From the NCBI RefSeq assembly GCF_020991125.1, contig NZ_CP087715.1, forward strand, positions 186,001-250,000: a stretch of 64,000 bases of DNA, written 5' to 3'. The DNA is from Microbulbifer celer. Lineage in GTDB: Bacteria > Pseudomonadota > Gammaproteobacteria > Pseudomonadales > Cellvibrionaceae. Both the position numbers and the translations under genes were made by a program. The notes beneath the pieces were generated by a model. That model was not told the origin of the DNA and did not search any database. It saw only the letters and a list, made by a program, of their open reading frames with translations. Shown piece by piece: positions 55,458 through 64,000 of this stretch; position 1 is the stretch's first letter; each line of letters begins with the position of its first letter.

Positions 55458-58400
55458 ATGCAAGGAAAATACAATCACAAGCTGCTCAGTATTGCGGTCT
55501 GCAGTGCCGTTTATGGCCTGCTGCCGGGCAATGCCGTTGCCCAGGACGCCGCGCAAGAAAAGATTGCGCCAGAGTCCGTGGAAGAAGTCGTCGTATATGG
55601 GGATATCCGCGCGACATTACAGTCTGCCCAGGCGATCAAGCGCGATGCGGATACCGTAAAAGATGTGATAACCGCATCGGACATTGGCGCGCTGCCGGAC
55701 AAGTCCGTCACCGAGGCCCTGCAGCGGGTGCCCGGTGTCAGTATCGAGCGTTTCGCCGCGTCCGATGATCCCAACCACTATGCCGATGAAGGTACCGGCG
55801 TGCTGGTGCGCGGCCTGGATCGCGTGCGCAGTGAAATCAACGGCCGCGATTCCTTCAGTGCCAATCCCAATGGCGGACTCAATTTCGAGGATATTTCCCC
55901 GGAGCTGCTGGGCGCGGTAGAGGTGGTCAAAAACCAGACCGCAGACATGATTGCCGGCGGCATTGCCGGTACCGTGAACCTGGTGACCCGCAAACCCTTC
56001 GACGCTGACGGTCGCATGGTTGCCGGTACCGTAAAGAGCAACTACGGCGACTTCCGCGAAGAAGCGACACCCACCAGCTCCGGTCTGTTCAGTGATGTGT
56101 GGGAAACCGATGCCGGGGATTTTGGCGTGCTGGTTTCCGCGTCCCATTCTGAACTCGCCACCCGCGGTGATGGTATTGGTGTCGCCAACTACTATTCCCG
56201 CGGCGACTCCCATATTCACGTAGGGGCTGGTTGGGATCCCTCTGTGGTTGCCGGCACCGCGCCGGACTCCCCGGTAGAGGGCCCGGTGGCGTTTGACGGC
56301 CAGCCGGAAGGTTCTGTCTATTACACTCCTGGCCAGTACTCCCTGCGCAGTGCCGAAAACGATCGCGAGCGCACCGGGTTCGCTTCCTCGTTTCAATGGC
56401 GGAGCCCGGATGACAGCGTTATCACCACGCTGGAATACGTGCGCTCCGATGCGTCCCTGGAGTGGCGCGAGAACGTGATTGGCCCCCAGGCCCAGGGTTT
56501 TGAGCAGGTGCAGTGGTTTGATTCCCGGGTGCTTACCGATGTACCGGCGGGCATGGAACCCACCTGGGATGAAAGCAACCGCTTCACCAGCGGGGTGCTC
56601 AGCTTCGGTGCCAATATGCCCATGCACCTGTCGTCCCGCTATAACGAAACCGAAACCTCGGTGGAGGACCTGTCGTTCAACGTCAACTGGCAGGCTACCG
56701 ATCGCCTGAACGTGGCTTTGGACGTGCAGCGGGTGGACTCCAATGAAGAGATGATCAACAACGGTATCAATGCCCGCGCCCAGCACACCGTGTCCGATGT
56801 CTATCTGGATTTGAGCGGCAGCCGCCCGAGTATCGAATTTCTGAATGAGCGTCTGTTCACCCCGGACTACACACCCAACTGGGATGGCGATCGCCCGGAT
56901 GTGTTCCTCGCCACCGCACTGGATACCGCCACCGACTCCGATGCCAGTATGAACGCGGTCAAACTGGATCTGGATTACGAGCTGGGTGACGGCTGGGCGC
57001 GCACCCTGAGCGGCGGTGTGTACAGTTCTGACAAAGATCTTACCGTGCGGGACAGTGAATATTCCAACTGGGGCGCAGTCAACACGCCGTGGAATACTGC
57101 ACTGTCCATGAACGGTGACTACAACGCGATCAGCGACGAATTCGAGCGCCAGAACTGGGGTGGTTTCTATCAGGGCGGTATTCTCGAGGGGCGCAATGAT
57201 TTTCTGATGATCGACATGGCATCGGCAAAAGACTTTGCCAACTTTATGCGACGCGCCTGTGAGGAGGGATTCAATACCGCACCTTACGGGGAAACCAATA
57301 TTGGTGGCGCCTCCGATGTGGGCCAGAGCAACCCTGACTGTTATCAGGCCATGGAAGATATGGCCGGCCGTGTTGCCCCCGGCAGTCCGTTTGCGCCCCA
57401 CGATATTACTTCCACTAATGAAAAACGCGCGGAAGCCTATGTGCGCTTTGATTTCGCGGACGATGAACTTGACACGCCTTATCGCGGTAATTTCGGTTTG
57501 CGCTACGTCAGCTATCAGCTGGAGTCCACCGGTTACACGGTGATGCCGAATGTGAGCGGCGAAGGGGCCGAATTCCTGAGCGAAAACCTGCAGGCGTTTG
57601 CCGATGGCATGGGCGCGGTGAGCACGGTGGACGGCACCGATTACACGACCGTATTGCCCAGCTTCAACCTCGCGCTCAATCTGCGGGAAGATGTGGTCAT
57701 GCGTTTCGGTGCCTCCGAGAGCCTGTATTTCCCCAACCTGCGGGATACCCGCAACTCTCGTATTGTCAACCTGAGCTACAACGTCGAGACCGACGGTGAA
57801 GGCGGTCCGGCGACGGGGATTGTTCCCGGCAGTGTGCAGATCAACGGTACTTCCCGTAACCCGTTCCTGGAACCGGAGGAGGCGCTCAATATCGACCTGT
57901 CCACGGAGTGGTATTTCTCGGATACCGGTGCGCTGGCGTTGGCGCTGTTCCGCAAGGATATCGACAATCTGTTCCGCGAGCGTCCTTTTCTGCAGGAGGT
58001 GACCAACCCGCGTACCGGTGTTACGGAGTCGGTTTCCTTCAATGGTCCGGCCAATGATGGTTCCGGTTCCATTCAGGGCTTCGAGGTTTCCTACAGTCAG
58101 TTCTTCGACAACCTGCCGGGTGCCTGGAGCGGCCTGGGGGTGCAGATGAACTACACCTACATTGACCAGAATGATCTGAACGATCCGATGAGCGATGCGC
58201 AGTTGGGGGCGGTGCGGTTTGATACCACGGGTGCGCCGATTTCCGACGGGCGCAACAGTTTCCGTGCGTTTACGGATCTGCCGCTGCCGGGCTATTCGGA
58301 TGAGAGTTACAACATTGTGGGTATGTACGAGTATGAGGATCTGTCGATGCGCCTGGCGTATAACTGGCGTTCCGAGTATCTGGTGACCCGTCGCGATTCG

Positions 58401-58619
58401 AATGAGTTTGCGCCGGTGTATGCGAAGGCGGCGGGCTTCCTGGATGGCTCTGCGTATTATCACCTGACAGATAATATTCAGGTGGGCCTGGAGGCAAGCA
58501 ATATCCTGAATACGGAAACCCGCACGGAGCTGCAATTGGATCAGCAGGGTACCCGCACGGATTCCCTGAACTTTATTACCGATCGCCGCTATGCCTTGAG
58601 CCTGCGCGCGAAGTTCTAA
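55458..58619 (+). CDS. TonB-dependent receptor, 1053 aa
   Basis: A large outer-membrane TonB-dependent receptor of the carbohydrate type. Signal peptide about 1-28 (ending NAVAQ), TonB-box-like EEVVVYGDI near residues 42-50, plug with DIGALPDKSVTEALQRVPGVSIERF near 73-97 and a large barrel ending SLRAKF. A large size with FADSVTEALQRVPG-type plug signatures is common in chitin and plant-polysaccharide uptake receptors of Cellvibrionales. A GAGGGTG ribosome-binding site precedes ATG 55458. It is convergent with the GH20/lactonase operon, so an aminosugar oligosaccharide is a plausible ligand. Confidence 0.93.
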   Translation: MQGKYNHKLLSIAVCSAVYGLLPGNAVAQDAAQEKIAPESVEEVVVYGDIRATLQSAQAIKRDADTVKDVITASDIGALPDKSVTEALQRVPGVSIERFAASDDPNHYADEGTGVLVRGLDRVRSEINGRDSFSANPNGGLNFEDISPELLGAVEVVKNQTADMIAGGIAGTVNLVTRKPFDADGRMVAGTVKSNYGDFREEATPTSSGLFSDVWETDAGDFGVLVSASHSELATRGDGIGVANYYSRGDSHIHVGAGWDPSVVAGTAPDSPVEGPVAFDGQPEGSVYYTPGQYSLRSAENDRERTGFASSFQWRSPDDSVITTLEYVRSDASLEWRENVIGPQAQGFEQVQWFDSRVLTDVPAGMEPTWDESNRFTSGVLSFGANMPMHLSSRYNETETSVEDLSFNVNWQATDRLNVALDVQRVDSNEEMINNGINARAQHTVSDVYLDLSGSRPSIEFLNERLFTPDYTPNWDGDRPDVFLATALDTATDSDASMNAVKLDLDYELGDGWARTLSGGVYSSDKDLTVRDSEYSNWGAVNTPWNTALSMNGDYNAISDEFERQNWGGFYQGGILEGRNDFLMIDMASAKDFANFMRRACEEGFNTAPYGETNIGGASDVGQSNPDCYQAMEDMAGRVAPGSPFAPHDITSTNEKRAEAYVRFDFADDELDTPYRGNFGLRYVSYQLESTGYTVMPNVSGEGAEFLSENLQAFADGMGAVSTVDGTDYTTVLPSFNLALNLREDVVMRFGASESLYFPNLRDTRNSRIVNLSYNVETDGEGGPATGIVPGSVQINGTSRNPFLEPEEALNIDLSTEWYFSDTGALALALFRKDIDNLFRERPFLQEVTNPRTGVTESVSFNGPANDGSGSIQGFEVSYSQFFDNLPGAWSGLGVQMNYTYIDQNDLNDPMSDAQLGAVRFDTTGAPISDGRNSFRAFTDLPLPGYSDESYNIVGMYEYEDLSMRLAYNWRSEYLVTRRDSNEFAPVYAKAAGFLDGSAYYHLTDNIQVGLEASNILNTETRTELQLDQQGTRTDSLNFITDRRYALSLRAKF

Positions 58620-58660
58620 AGTCTGTCCTGTACCGAGTTATCCACCGGTGCAAAATGAAG

Positions 58661-58693
58661 AAGCTCACCTGTCAAAAGCGGGTGGGCTTTTTT
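58661..58693 (+). terminator. Intrinsic terminator of the TonB receptor gene
   Basis: AAGCTCACC (58661-58669) pairs with GGTGGGCTT (58681-58689), followed by T residues, about 40 bases after the receptor stop codon. Confidence 0.85.
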
Positions 58694-58717
58694 GCTGAGT
58701 GGTTATTGCTCCGCTAT

Positions 58718-58846
58718 GGTGGCGGCGCCGCTGCTGGTAACTGCTTTGTGAGACACGCCGTAAACCCATCCATGGGGGCTCGGCTGCGGCCGTCCTGGCC
58801 GCAGACGGTCTCACAAAGCAGTTCCCAGCATCGACACCTTCGCTTC
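58718..58846 (+). repeat. Palindromic intergenic element, copy D
   Basis: Outer arms GCTGGTAACTGCTTTGTGAG plus AC (58733-58754) and the partner at 58808-58829 pair at 21 of 22 positions, with a sequence quite different from copy C except for the inner GAGAC/GTCTC. An internal hairpin CTGCGGCC/GGCCGCAG (58784-58791 with 58797-58804) and a smaller CCCAT/ATGGG fold are present. Flanks match copy C (GGTGGCGGCG at left, CACCTTCGCTTC at right). It lies between two convergent genes. Confidence 0.85.
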
Positions 58847-58927
58847 AGACTCAATACAGTGTTTATTAACGAACTTCAGGATATATGTGAAGGTAGCGCT
58901 ATCCTGGGAATGCCACTGCCATAACCG

Positions 58928-59794
58928 TTATTTGGAGCGAATAAAGAACCGCTCAATAGCACCACGCTTCTGCATGGTCACAAAAGCAGACTGACCATCG
59001 GCACTGAGCGCAATATTCGTTGGATGCTGCCCCTTGAGCTGAATGGTTCTCAGGATCTTGCCCGCGGGAGAAACTTTCAAAACCACACCGGCACCATAGC
59101 GGGTGATATACAGGTTGCCGGTGCTGTCGGTCTGCATGCCATCGAGACCGAAGTCTTCAAACGCCATCAGCAGTTTTTTATTGGTCACGTCGCCGTTGTC
59201 CAGAACATCGTAGACCCATACCCGCCGCTGGACGCTCTCATTCAGGTACAGCTTTTTACCATCCGGGCTCAGTTCGATCCCGTTGGTCGTACCCATATCT
59301 TTTTCCAGCAGAGTAAAAATACCTTCCGGGCTAACCCGCCAGAGCTGGCCGCTGTTGTTGTTCCAGTCGGGGTCACTGGCATAGAGGGTGCCGTTGTCGG
59401 CAATAGCAATATCATTGGGCTGGTGCATCTGCGGGTTGTGCAGTGTGCGCTGGATTTTCCGGCTGTCCGGGTCTATCACCAGAATATTATGGCCGGTGTA
59501 GTCCGCTACATAGAGACGGTTGTTATGAAAACGCAGACTGTTGCCAGTACTGCCTTCGGGCAGCTGTAGCCATACCTCCCCCGCTTTTTTTGCCGAGATT
59601 TTTCCGATCGTACCCTGGTGGGAAAAATTGACCGCATAGAGGTTGCCGTCGGGGCCTATAGCCGGACCTTCAACACCATCGGTGAAGCTGCCTTCCGGCA
59701 TCCAGTCCCGGGTGTCGGGATTTTTGGTCGATGCCGTTGTGTACAGCGAGCCAGTGGCGAGCAATAGCGCGAGTGCGAGCGTTGTTTTAATCAT
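58928..59794 (-). CDS. Exported SMP-30/gluconolactonase-like protein
   Basis: A 288-residue protein with a signal peptide (MIKTTLALALLLATGSLYTTA). It follows the SMP-30/regucalcin beta-propeller pattern: VEGPAIGPDGNLYAVNF near 41-57 with Glu as metal ligand, TTNGIELSPDGKKLYLN near 172-188 with Asn, and DGMQTDSTGNLYITRY near 221-236 with Asp. These lactonases open sugar lactones. It overlaps the end of the GH20 gene by eight bases, so the two are co-translated; it probably acts on oxidised sugar released from, or accompanying, aminosugar oligomers. Substrate unproven. Confidence 0.88.
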   Translation of the reverse strand: MIKTTLALALLLATGSLYTTASTKNPDTRDWMPEGSFTDGVEGPAIGPDGNLYAVNFSHQGTIGKISAKKAGEVWLQLPEGSTGNSLRFHNNRLYVADYTGHNILVIDPDSRKIQRTLHNPQMHQPNDIAIADNGTLYASDPDWNNNSGQLWRVSPEGIFTLLEKDMGTTNGIELSPDGKKLYLNESVQRRVWVYDVLDNGDVTNKKLLMAFEDFGLDGMQTDSTGNLYITRYGAGVVLKVSPAGKILRTIQLKGQHPTNIALSADGQSAFVTMQKRGAIERFFIRSK

Positions 59795-62420
59795 GTTCGT
59801 GTTCCTTTCCTTGTGGGATTGCTCTCGCAGCAGACTTTGAACCGGTGCCTGAACCGGTATTTGATCTATCGGCAGAGGAGTGCTGCAGATGATCCAGTAA
59901 CCGTTCGAGCGCGGGAACGGCGGGTAGTATCATTTCGTGGTGTATTCCTTTGAGTGGTTGCAGGCGGTTGCGCAAGGCGACTTCCTCGGTGGGAGAAAAC
60001 GGCGTCGTATCCAGATAGCGCTCGACCACCAGGAAGGCGAGCTCGGATTGCTGTTGAGCGAGTTTGGCGATGCTGGTGACTTCCGCCGGCACCGTATTGC
60101 GGGACTGCAAAATCGTGCTTGCTGCCCGATGACTTTTCCACAGTTGCATCAGGCTGCTTTCCAGCGCCGGGTGCGTTTCATCGGTTATCTCGTTGCCCGG
60201 TAGTTTCGATTGTCCCGCAAACAGACGTAGCGGCCCCAGGGCGACACTCTCCGCCGGCAGGCTGTCCGCAAGGCGATCCAGTGGATCGCGGCGGGAGTAG
60301 GTTTCACTTGCGGACTTTTCGTGGTGGCGATGGTAATAGTGTGCCGGTTCCAGAACGGCGGCGAGCTCCCGTGCCTGCGGCAGTAGTGGGTCGGGGAAGA
60401 GCTGTTCCAATGCGGCGGATTGTTGTTGCCGGTGTTGCAGGCCGGTGGCCGTTTGCGTCCAGTCACTGATGGTATGCAGACGTCGGTAAAGGAAATCCTC
60501 GTTGCGCAATTCTCCGTTGGACCACAGCCGCTCTGCTACTGCAAATGCGCGTGGCCACAGTTTTACGTCGATATTTTGCTCGGTCACCATCTCTGACCAT
60601 AGTGCCACTTCGCCGCCGAGGATTCGGTCCGCCTGTGCGGAAGTCAGCGGCGTATCTGTGTCGGTAAATGTGGGGGCTGTGTCTTCGTTGGCGCTACTGG
60701 CGAGCAGGTGGCCGCTGGGGTGGTAAGGTGCGTTCCCCACCAGGAACTCGCCTTCAAGCGTGTTCTTCTGTAACTGTAGCCGTGCGGTGAGCGGCCCCAT
60801 CCAGGTATCGAGACTGAATGTGGTATAGGGGCCTATTTGCGATACGTTGTTCAGTGGCTGCGGGCGTTTGCCGGCAAATACCATGATGCCGCGTGCGGGG
60901 CCGGTTTCCGGCTTGATCAGGGTGAAGTGTCCACTGACCGCACTGCCACGTTTGCGCGGGGCGGAAAATGCCCAGGTCTGCCATTGCGCTCCCGCTCTTG
61001 GGGCTGTGACATCTGTTGGCCGTGGCAGGATATTGTTGCGATAGTGATAGCCGGCGTACTGGGGCTGATCCAGGTAAAATCCGGTGGATAGGATTCCGAA
61101 GTGGCCGGCGCGGGCAATATCGCCGAGGGCGTCGGGGCCGCGCCAGGACTGTACTGCTGCGCTGGGCGCAAGCCCGGGATGCAATATTTCGTCCCAGCCG
61201 ATCATTTTGCGGCCGTGACGGGCGAGGATTTCTGCCAGGCGGTGATTGAAATCATTGTGTAGCGCGCGGCTGTCGGTGAGCTGGTGCTGGTTCATATACT
61301 CGCGGATCTGTGGATTGTTCAGCCACTGCGCCGGATCGACTTCATCACCACCGATATGCACGTATTCAAACGGAAACAGGTCCGCTACTTCCGCAAGAAT
61401 TTTTTCCGCAAATTCATACACCGCCGGATCGGCGGGATTCAATAGCGGCTTGTGTACGCCCCAGCGATCTTCCGGCGGGTAAGGGCCTGGCGCCGATATC
61501 AGTTCCGGATAGGCATGGGCGATTGCACTGGCGTGCCCTGGCATATCGATTTCCGGCACCACTACGATCCCGCGGTCACGGGCATAGCGGACAATCTCCC
61601 GTACCTGTTCACGAGAATAATAATCGCCACCCGGTGCCGTTTCGTGCAGGCGCGGATAAGCCTTGCTTTCCAGTCGCCAGCCCTGGTCATCGGTGAGATG
61701 CCAGTGGAATACATTGAGCTTTGACGCTGCCATGCCATCGAGTTGACGCTTGATGGTGTCCACAGAAAAAAAGTGACGCGCAGAATCGAGCATTAACCCG
61801 CGCCAGCGAAATCGAGGGTAGTCGAGGATTTTCAGCGCCGGTAGTTCGCTATAGCCCGGTTTACTATCGGAGATACCAATCAGCTGTGACAGTGTCTGCA
61901 ACCCGTGTAGCAGGCCCGGTTCATTTTTTGCGCTGACTTGAACCCCGTCAGTATTGATTCGCAGGTGATAGGATTCGCGCTTTGTGTCCAATGCGGCAAG
62001 GGTGGTTTCATCGTGGTCATCTGCGGTATTTTCTACCGTCAGCACCAGTCGAGTGAGTGCGCTGTCGTCAGTCAGCGTTGAGCAGTCTGTGGCGGCGTCC
62101 AGCTGGATATCCTGCTGTCGCACCAGGCGTTCCCGGAATCGCGCGCTGGCGGCGCTTACACGCGGCGTGGGCGGTATGGTGAAACAAAGCCGGGTGCTTT
62201 GGTCCAGTCGCAGCGCCGATGACTGATTGCGCTCCAGTCCGACCTGTAGTTCGACCTGCTGTGGATAGGGTATGAGTGCCGGGATACGCGGATCGTGTGG
62301 TGCGTGATTAGCGGTTTCTGCTTTTGCCAGTGGTAGACAGGCAAGTGCGAGCAGGCCCGTCAGCGTATTCTTTATCACACGGTCTTGTTGGGAAACTGGG
62401 CTTTCCATTGTGATTGCCAT
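59787..62420 (-). CDS. Beta-N-acetylhexosaminidase, glycoside hydrolase family 20
   Basis: An 877-residue exported enzyme. Signal peptide about 1-35 (ending LAKAE), GH20b-like N-terminal domain about 45-185, and the catalytic TIM barrel about 190-560 with RWRGLMLDSARHFF near 205-218, FHWHLTDDQGWRLES and the catalytic pair D359-E360 in HIGGDEVDP. It removes terminal GlcNAc or GalNAc from chitobiose or glycans by a substrate-assisted mechanism. The C-terminal 300 residues are an extension of unknown function. It is in an operon with the PLP enzyme upstream and the lactonase downstream. Confidence 0.95.
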   Translation of the reverse strand: MAITMESPVSQQDRVIKNTLTGLLALACLPLAKAETANHAPHDPRIPALIPYPQQVELQVGLERNQSSALRLDQSTRLCFTIPPTPRVSAASARFRERLVRQQDIQLDAATDCSTLTDDSALTRLVLTVENTADDHDETTLAALDTKRESYHLRINTDGVQVSAKNEPGLLHGLQTLSQLIGISDSKPGYSELPALKILDYPRFRWRGLMLDSARHFFSVDTIKRQLDGMAASKLNVFHWHLTDDQGWRLESKAYPRLHETAPGGDYYSREQVREIVRYARDRGIVVVPEIDMPGHASAIAHAYPELISAPGPYPPEDRWGVHKPLLNPADPAVYEFAEKILAEVADLFPFEYVHIGGDEVDPAQWLNNPQIREYMNQHQLTDSRALHNDFNHRLAEILARHGRKMIGWDEILHPGLAPSAAVQSWRGPDALGDIARAGHFGILSTGFYLDQPQYAGYHYRNNILPRPTDVTAPRAGAQWQTWAFSAPRKRGSAVSGHFTLIKPETGPARGIMVFAGKRPQPLNNVSQIGPYTTFSLDTWMGPLTARLQLQKNTLEGEFLVGNAPYHPSGHLLASSANEDTAPTFTDTDTPLTSAQADRILGGEVALWSEMVTEQNIDVKLWPRAFAVAERLWSNGELRNEDFLYRRLHTISDWTQTATGLQHRQQQSAALEQLFPDPLLPQARELAAVLEPAHYYHRHHEKSASETYSRRDPLDRLADSLPAESVALGPLRLFAGQSKLPGNEITDETHPALESSLMQLWKSHRAASTILQSRNTVPAEVTSIAKLAQQQSELAFLVVERYLDTTPFSPTEEVALRNRLQPLKGIHHEMILPAVPALERLLDHLQHSSADRSNTGSGTGSKSAARAIPQGKEHEHD

Positions 62421-62467
62421 AGTAGTCCGTCGTTATTATTGAATGACTGGGCTTGCTCGGATGCGAT

Positions 62468-63670
62468 TCAGAAAAACGTCTCCACTCGCTCGACAACCGT
62501 GTAATCATCGTCGACTACCAGAAGCTGTCGCCACTTGTCGAAAGTGAGACAGGGGTGAGAGGTGGAGAATGCGATTATGTCGCCTACTTGCAAATCCGCA
62601 TTTTGCGGTACCTGCATCATCGCATGCTGATCCATGATGGCGGTAAGCTTCCACGCTGTCGGGGCTGCTGTCGGTTTCTGGTCGCTGCCGGGGCGAAAGT
62701 GCAGTTCCGGCTGCGGCAGCCCGGCATCGTAGGCGGCATCGCGCTTTCCGAAAGCGATAATCGCCATATCGGGTTCCGGTCGGGATTGCACATAAGCCCA
62801 GATTTCCAGACTCGACTGCAGGTCGCCGACGGGACAGCACTGGTTTTGCAGCCGGGCCATCACAGCTGCCTGTGCCTGCTGGTAAATGCCGCGATCGTGG
62901 GTGAGGTAGCAGCCCGGGCGGATCACCGGCAGGATGCGTTGATCGTCATGATCGGTAAATACGGCACTGACCACGTCGTACCAGGCGGAGCCCGCGCCAC
63001 TCAGGATGACCGGTTCGCACTGGATATACCCTTGCGCGATCAGGTCGAGACAGAGATCCCGGGTCTGTTGCAGGTGGGTGCGCACTCTGGCTTCCGCATC
63101 TTCTCCGTGGATCAGGCCTTCGTAGGTTTCCACGCCGCACAATTTCAGTGATCGCCAGTGGGCGATTTCCTCACAAACCTCGATGGCCTGATCGGCATTG
63201 CGACACCCGGTGCGCCCGCCGGATACCCCGAATTCCAGCAACAGTTGCAGGCACTGCTCCTGCTGGGAAAAGAATGCGCCGAGCTGACTTGCGTTCTGCG
63301 CCGAGTCCACCAGGCAGTAAAAGTCCAGGCCCGGGAAATCACGCAGCAGCGCACTGACATCTGCGCAGTTCTGTTTTCCCACCAGCTGGTTCGCCATCAG
63401 GATACGTGACACGCCCGCTTCAGCCGCCACCCGGGCCTGTGCCGGGGTCGCCAGCGTCATGCCCCAGGCGCCGGCGGCCACCTGGTGGCGAAAGAACGCC
63501 GGCACCATGGTGGTCTTTCCATGGGGGGCCAGTTTGACCCCGCGCTCATCGGCAAAGCGCTGCATCCAGTGCAGGTTGTGCTGGAGCCGTGTGCAATAGA
63601 TCACTGCGGCGGGCAGTGCGATCTCTTCCCGGAGCAGGTTGAGAGGGGCGGAATCGGAGGGTGAACGCAT
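62468..63670 (-). CDS. D-threonine aldolase/D-serine dehydratase-like PLP enzyme
   Basis: A 400-residue fold-type-III (alanine-racemase-like) PLP enzyme. The PLP lysine is in LAPHGKTTMVPAFF near residues 47-60. Further family features are TLATPAQARVAAEAGV near 76-91, GVSGGRTGCRN near 148-158 and a C-terminal metal site with FSTSHPCLTFDKW near 368-380. Relatives cleave D-threonine or dehydrate D-serine; some are annotated amino acid deaminase. It is the first gene of an operon with GH20 and lactonase and divergent from an RpiR regulator. The in-pathway substrate is unknown. Confidence 0.85.
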   Translation of the reverse strand: MRSPSDSAPLNLLREEIALPAAVIYCTRLQHNLHWMQRFADERGVKLAPHGKTTMVPAFFRHQVAAGAWGMTLATPAQARVAAEAGVSRILMANQLVGKQNCADVSALLRDFPGLDFYCLVDSAQNASQLGAFFSQQEQCLQLLLEFGVSGGRTGCRNADQAIEVCEEIAHWRSLKLCGVETYEGLIHGEDAEARVRTHLQQTRDLCLDLIAQGYIQCEPVILSGAGSAWYDVVSAVFTDHDDQRILPVIRPGCYLTHDRGIYQQAQAAVMARLQNQCCPVGDLQSSLEIWAYVQSRPEPDMAIIAFGKRDAAYDAGLPQPELHFRPGSDQKPTAAPTAWKLTAIMDQHAMMQVPQNADLQVGDIIAFSTSHPCLTFDKWRQLLVVDDDYTVVERVETFF

Positions 63671-63905
63671 GAACTCTTTCCTGACTGTTCTAAGGATGCA
63701 CTGGCGTCAATGACGATGCCGGAAAAACTGCCTCTGTGTATGGCGGGTATTCTGAAAGAAATTACCATAAAAATAAACAAGTATTGAAAATATCAAACAC
63801 GATACCTATACTGGGCCGACTTACGTAACATCCATATCCGGTTAATACAGCAGCTAAAAAGCCGCTTAGAAAGTTGGAAATCATAGAAGAACAGGATAAA
63901 TCGCC
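63671..63905. promoter_or_regulatory. Divergent control region of the aminosugar operon and RpiR regulator
   Basis: A 235-base AT-rich region between divergent start codons. It should hold both promoters and an operator for the RpiR regulator. An imperfect palindrome GTATTG..CGATAC lies near 63781-63805, but no definite -10/-35 was resolved. Confidence 0.5.
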
Positions 63906-64000
63906 GTGAGTCACGAACCGGATATTGTGTCGAAAATCAACGCCCACTACGGCCAGCTTCGGGATGCGGAGCAGAAAATTGCCGCGCTGGTGCTGGACGA
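63906..64000 (+). CDS. RpiR/HexR-family transcriptional regulator, 5' end only
   Basis: The first 31 residues of a gene cut by the window edge, starting at a GTG (63906). The sequence SHEPDIVSKINAHYGQLRDAEQKIAALVLDD matches the conserved start of RpiR-type regulators (helix with ending KIAxxVL before the helix-turn-helix). RpiR proteins sense phosphosugars through a SIS domain, absent here because of the edge. Being divergent from the GH20 operon, it probably controls that operon. Confidence 0.8.
   Translation, partial: MSHEPDIVSKINAHYGQLRDAEQKIAALVLD

Noticed and set aside
55617-58535. A 972-codon open frame on the minus strand inside the second TonB receptor gene.
   Set aside because: Same codon-bias artefact; no domain or start signal is seen, and the plus strand encodes a full receptor.

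Overview
The window looks like chromosome of a marine, halotolerant, polysaccharide-degrading gammaproteobacterium of the Cellvibrionales type (Microbulbifer or a close relative). The reasons are high-GC genes with frequent GTG/TTG starts, a complete ectoine operon with its own aspartokinase, two large TonB-dependent receptors, a GH20 hexosaminidase operon, and a family of intergenic palindromic elements. The genus is an inference; no rRNA or housekeeping marker is present.

Layout. 1-3.4 kb: the start of a murein endopeptidase (mepA, cut by the window edge), a small lower-GC trio headed by a GNAT-like protein, and hisC. 3.5-14.8 kb: a Ser/Thr phospho-signalling locus with a membrane FHA protein, a trypsin-like periplasmic protease, two paralogous transmembrane kinase-TPR receptors, and an FHA protein with a probable DNA-binding C-terminus. 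Both kinase genes are broken, one by an IS30-family insertion and one by a single-base frameshift in a homopolymer. Inside this locus, at 6.2-6.6 kb, lies a CsrB/RsmZ-type small RNA (15 GGA motifs, GGA-loop hairpins, strong terminator).

15.2-22.7 kb: ectR (MarR family) divergent from ectA-ectB-ectC-ask, then a membrane TPR protein and a sodium:solute symporter. A terminator-like hairpin separates ectB from ectC, and another sits inside the first codons of the TPR gene. 22.7-30.9 kb: an AT-richer island with a 2104-residue secreted SpvB/TcdB/RHS protein carrying a variable C-terminal tail, followed by two small genes that are candidate immunity proteins. 31-35.5 kb: yceJ-yceI, corA, a host-attachment-like protein and a CBS protein.

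35.9-42.8 kb: an AraC regulator, a membrane-anchored periplasmic-binding-like protein, a membrane protein with a probable cytoplasmic winged helix, a TonB receptor and a lipoprotein tyrosine phosphatase. This is plausibly one sensing and uptake module. 44.6-55 kb: two giant secreted repeat proteins (DUF11 and related beta-sandwich domains) whose genes overlap by four bases. 55.4-64 kb: a second TonB receptor and, convergent to it, an operon of a D-threonine-aldolase-like PLP enzyme, a GH20 beta-N-acetylhexosaminidase and an SMP-30-like lactonase, with a divergent RpiR regulator running off the end. This reads as an N-acetylglucosamine or chitin-oligosaccharide locus.

The observations most worth a second look are the CsrB-like RNA, the compensatory-changing palindromic elements (four copies), the doubly broken kinase pair, the RHS toxin tail with its neighbours, and the unusual membrane winged-helix regulator.
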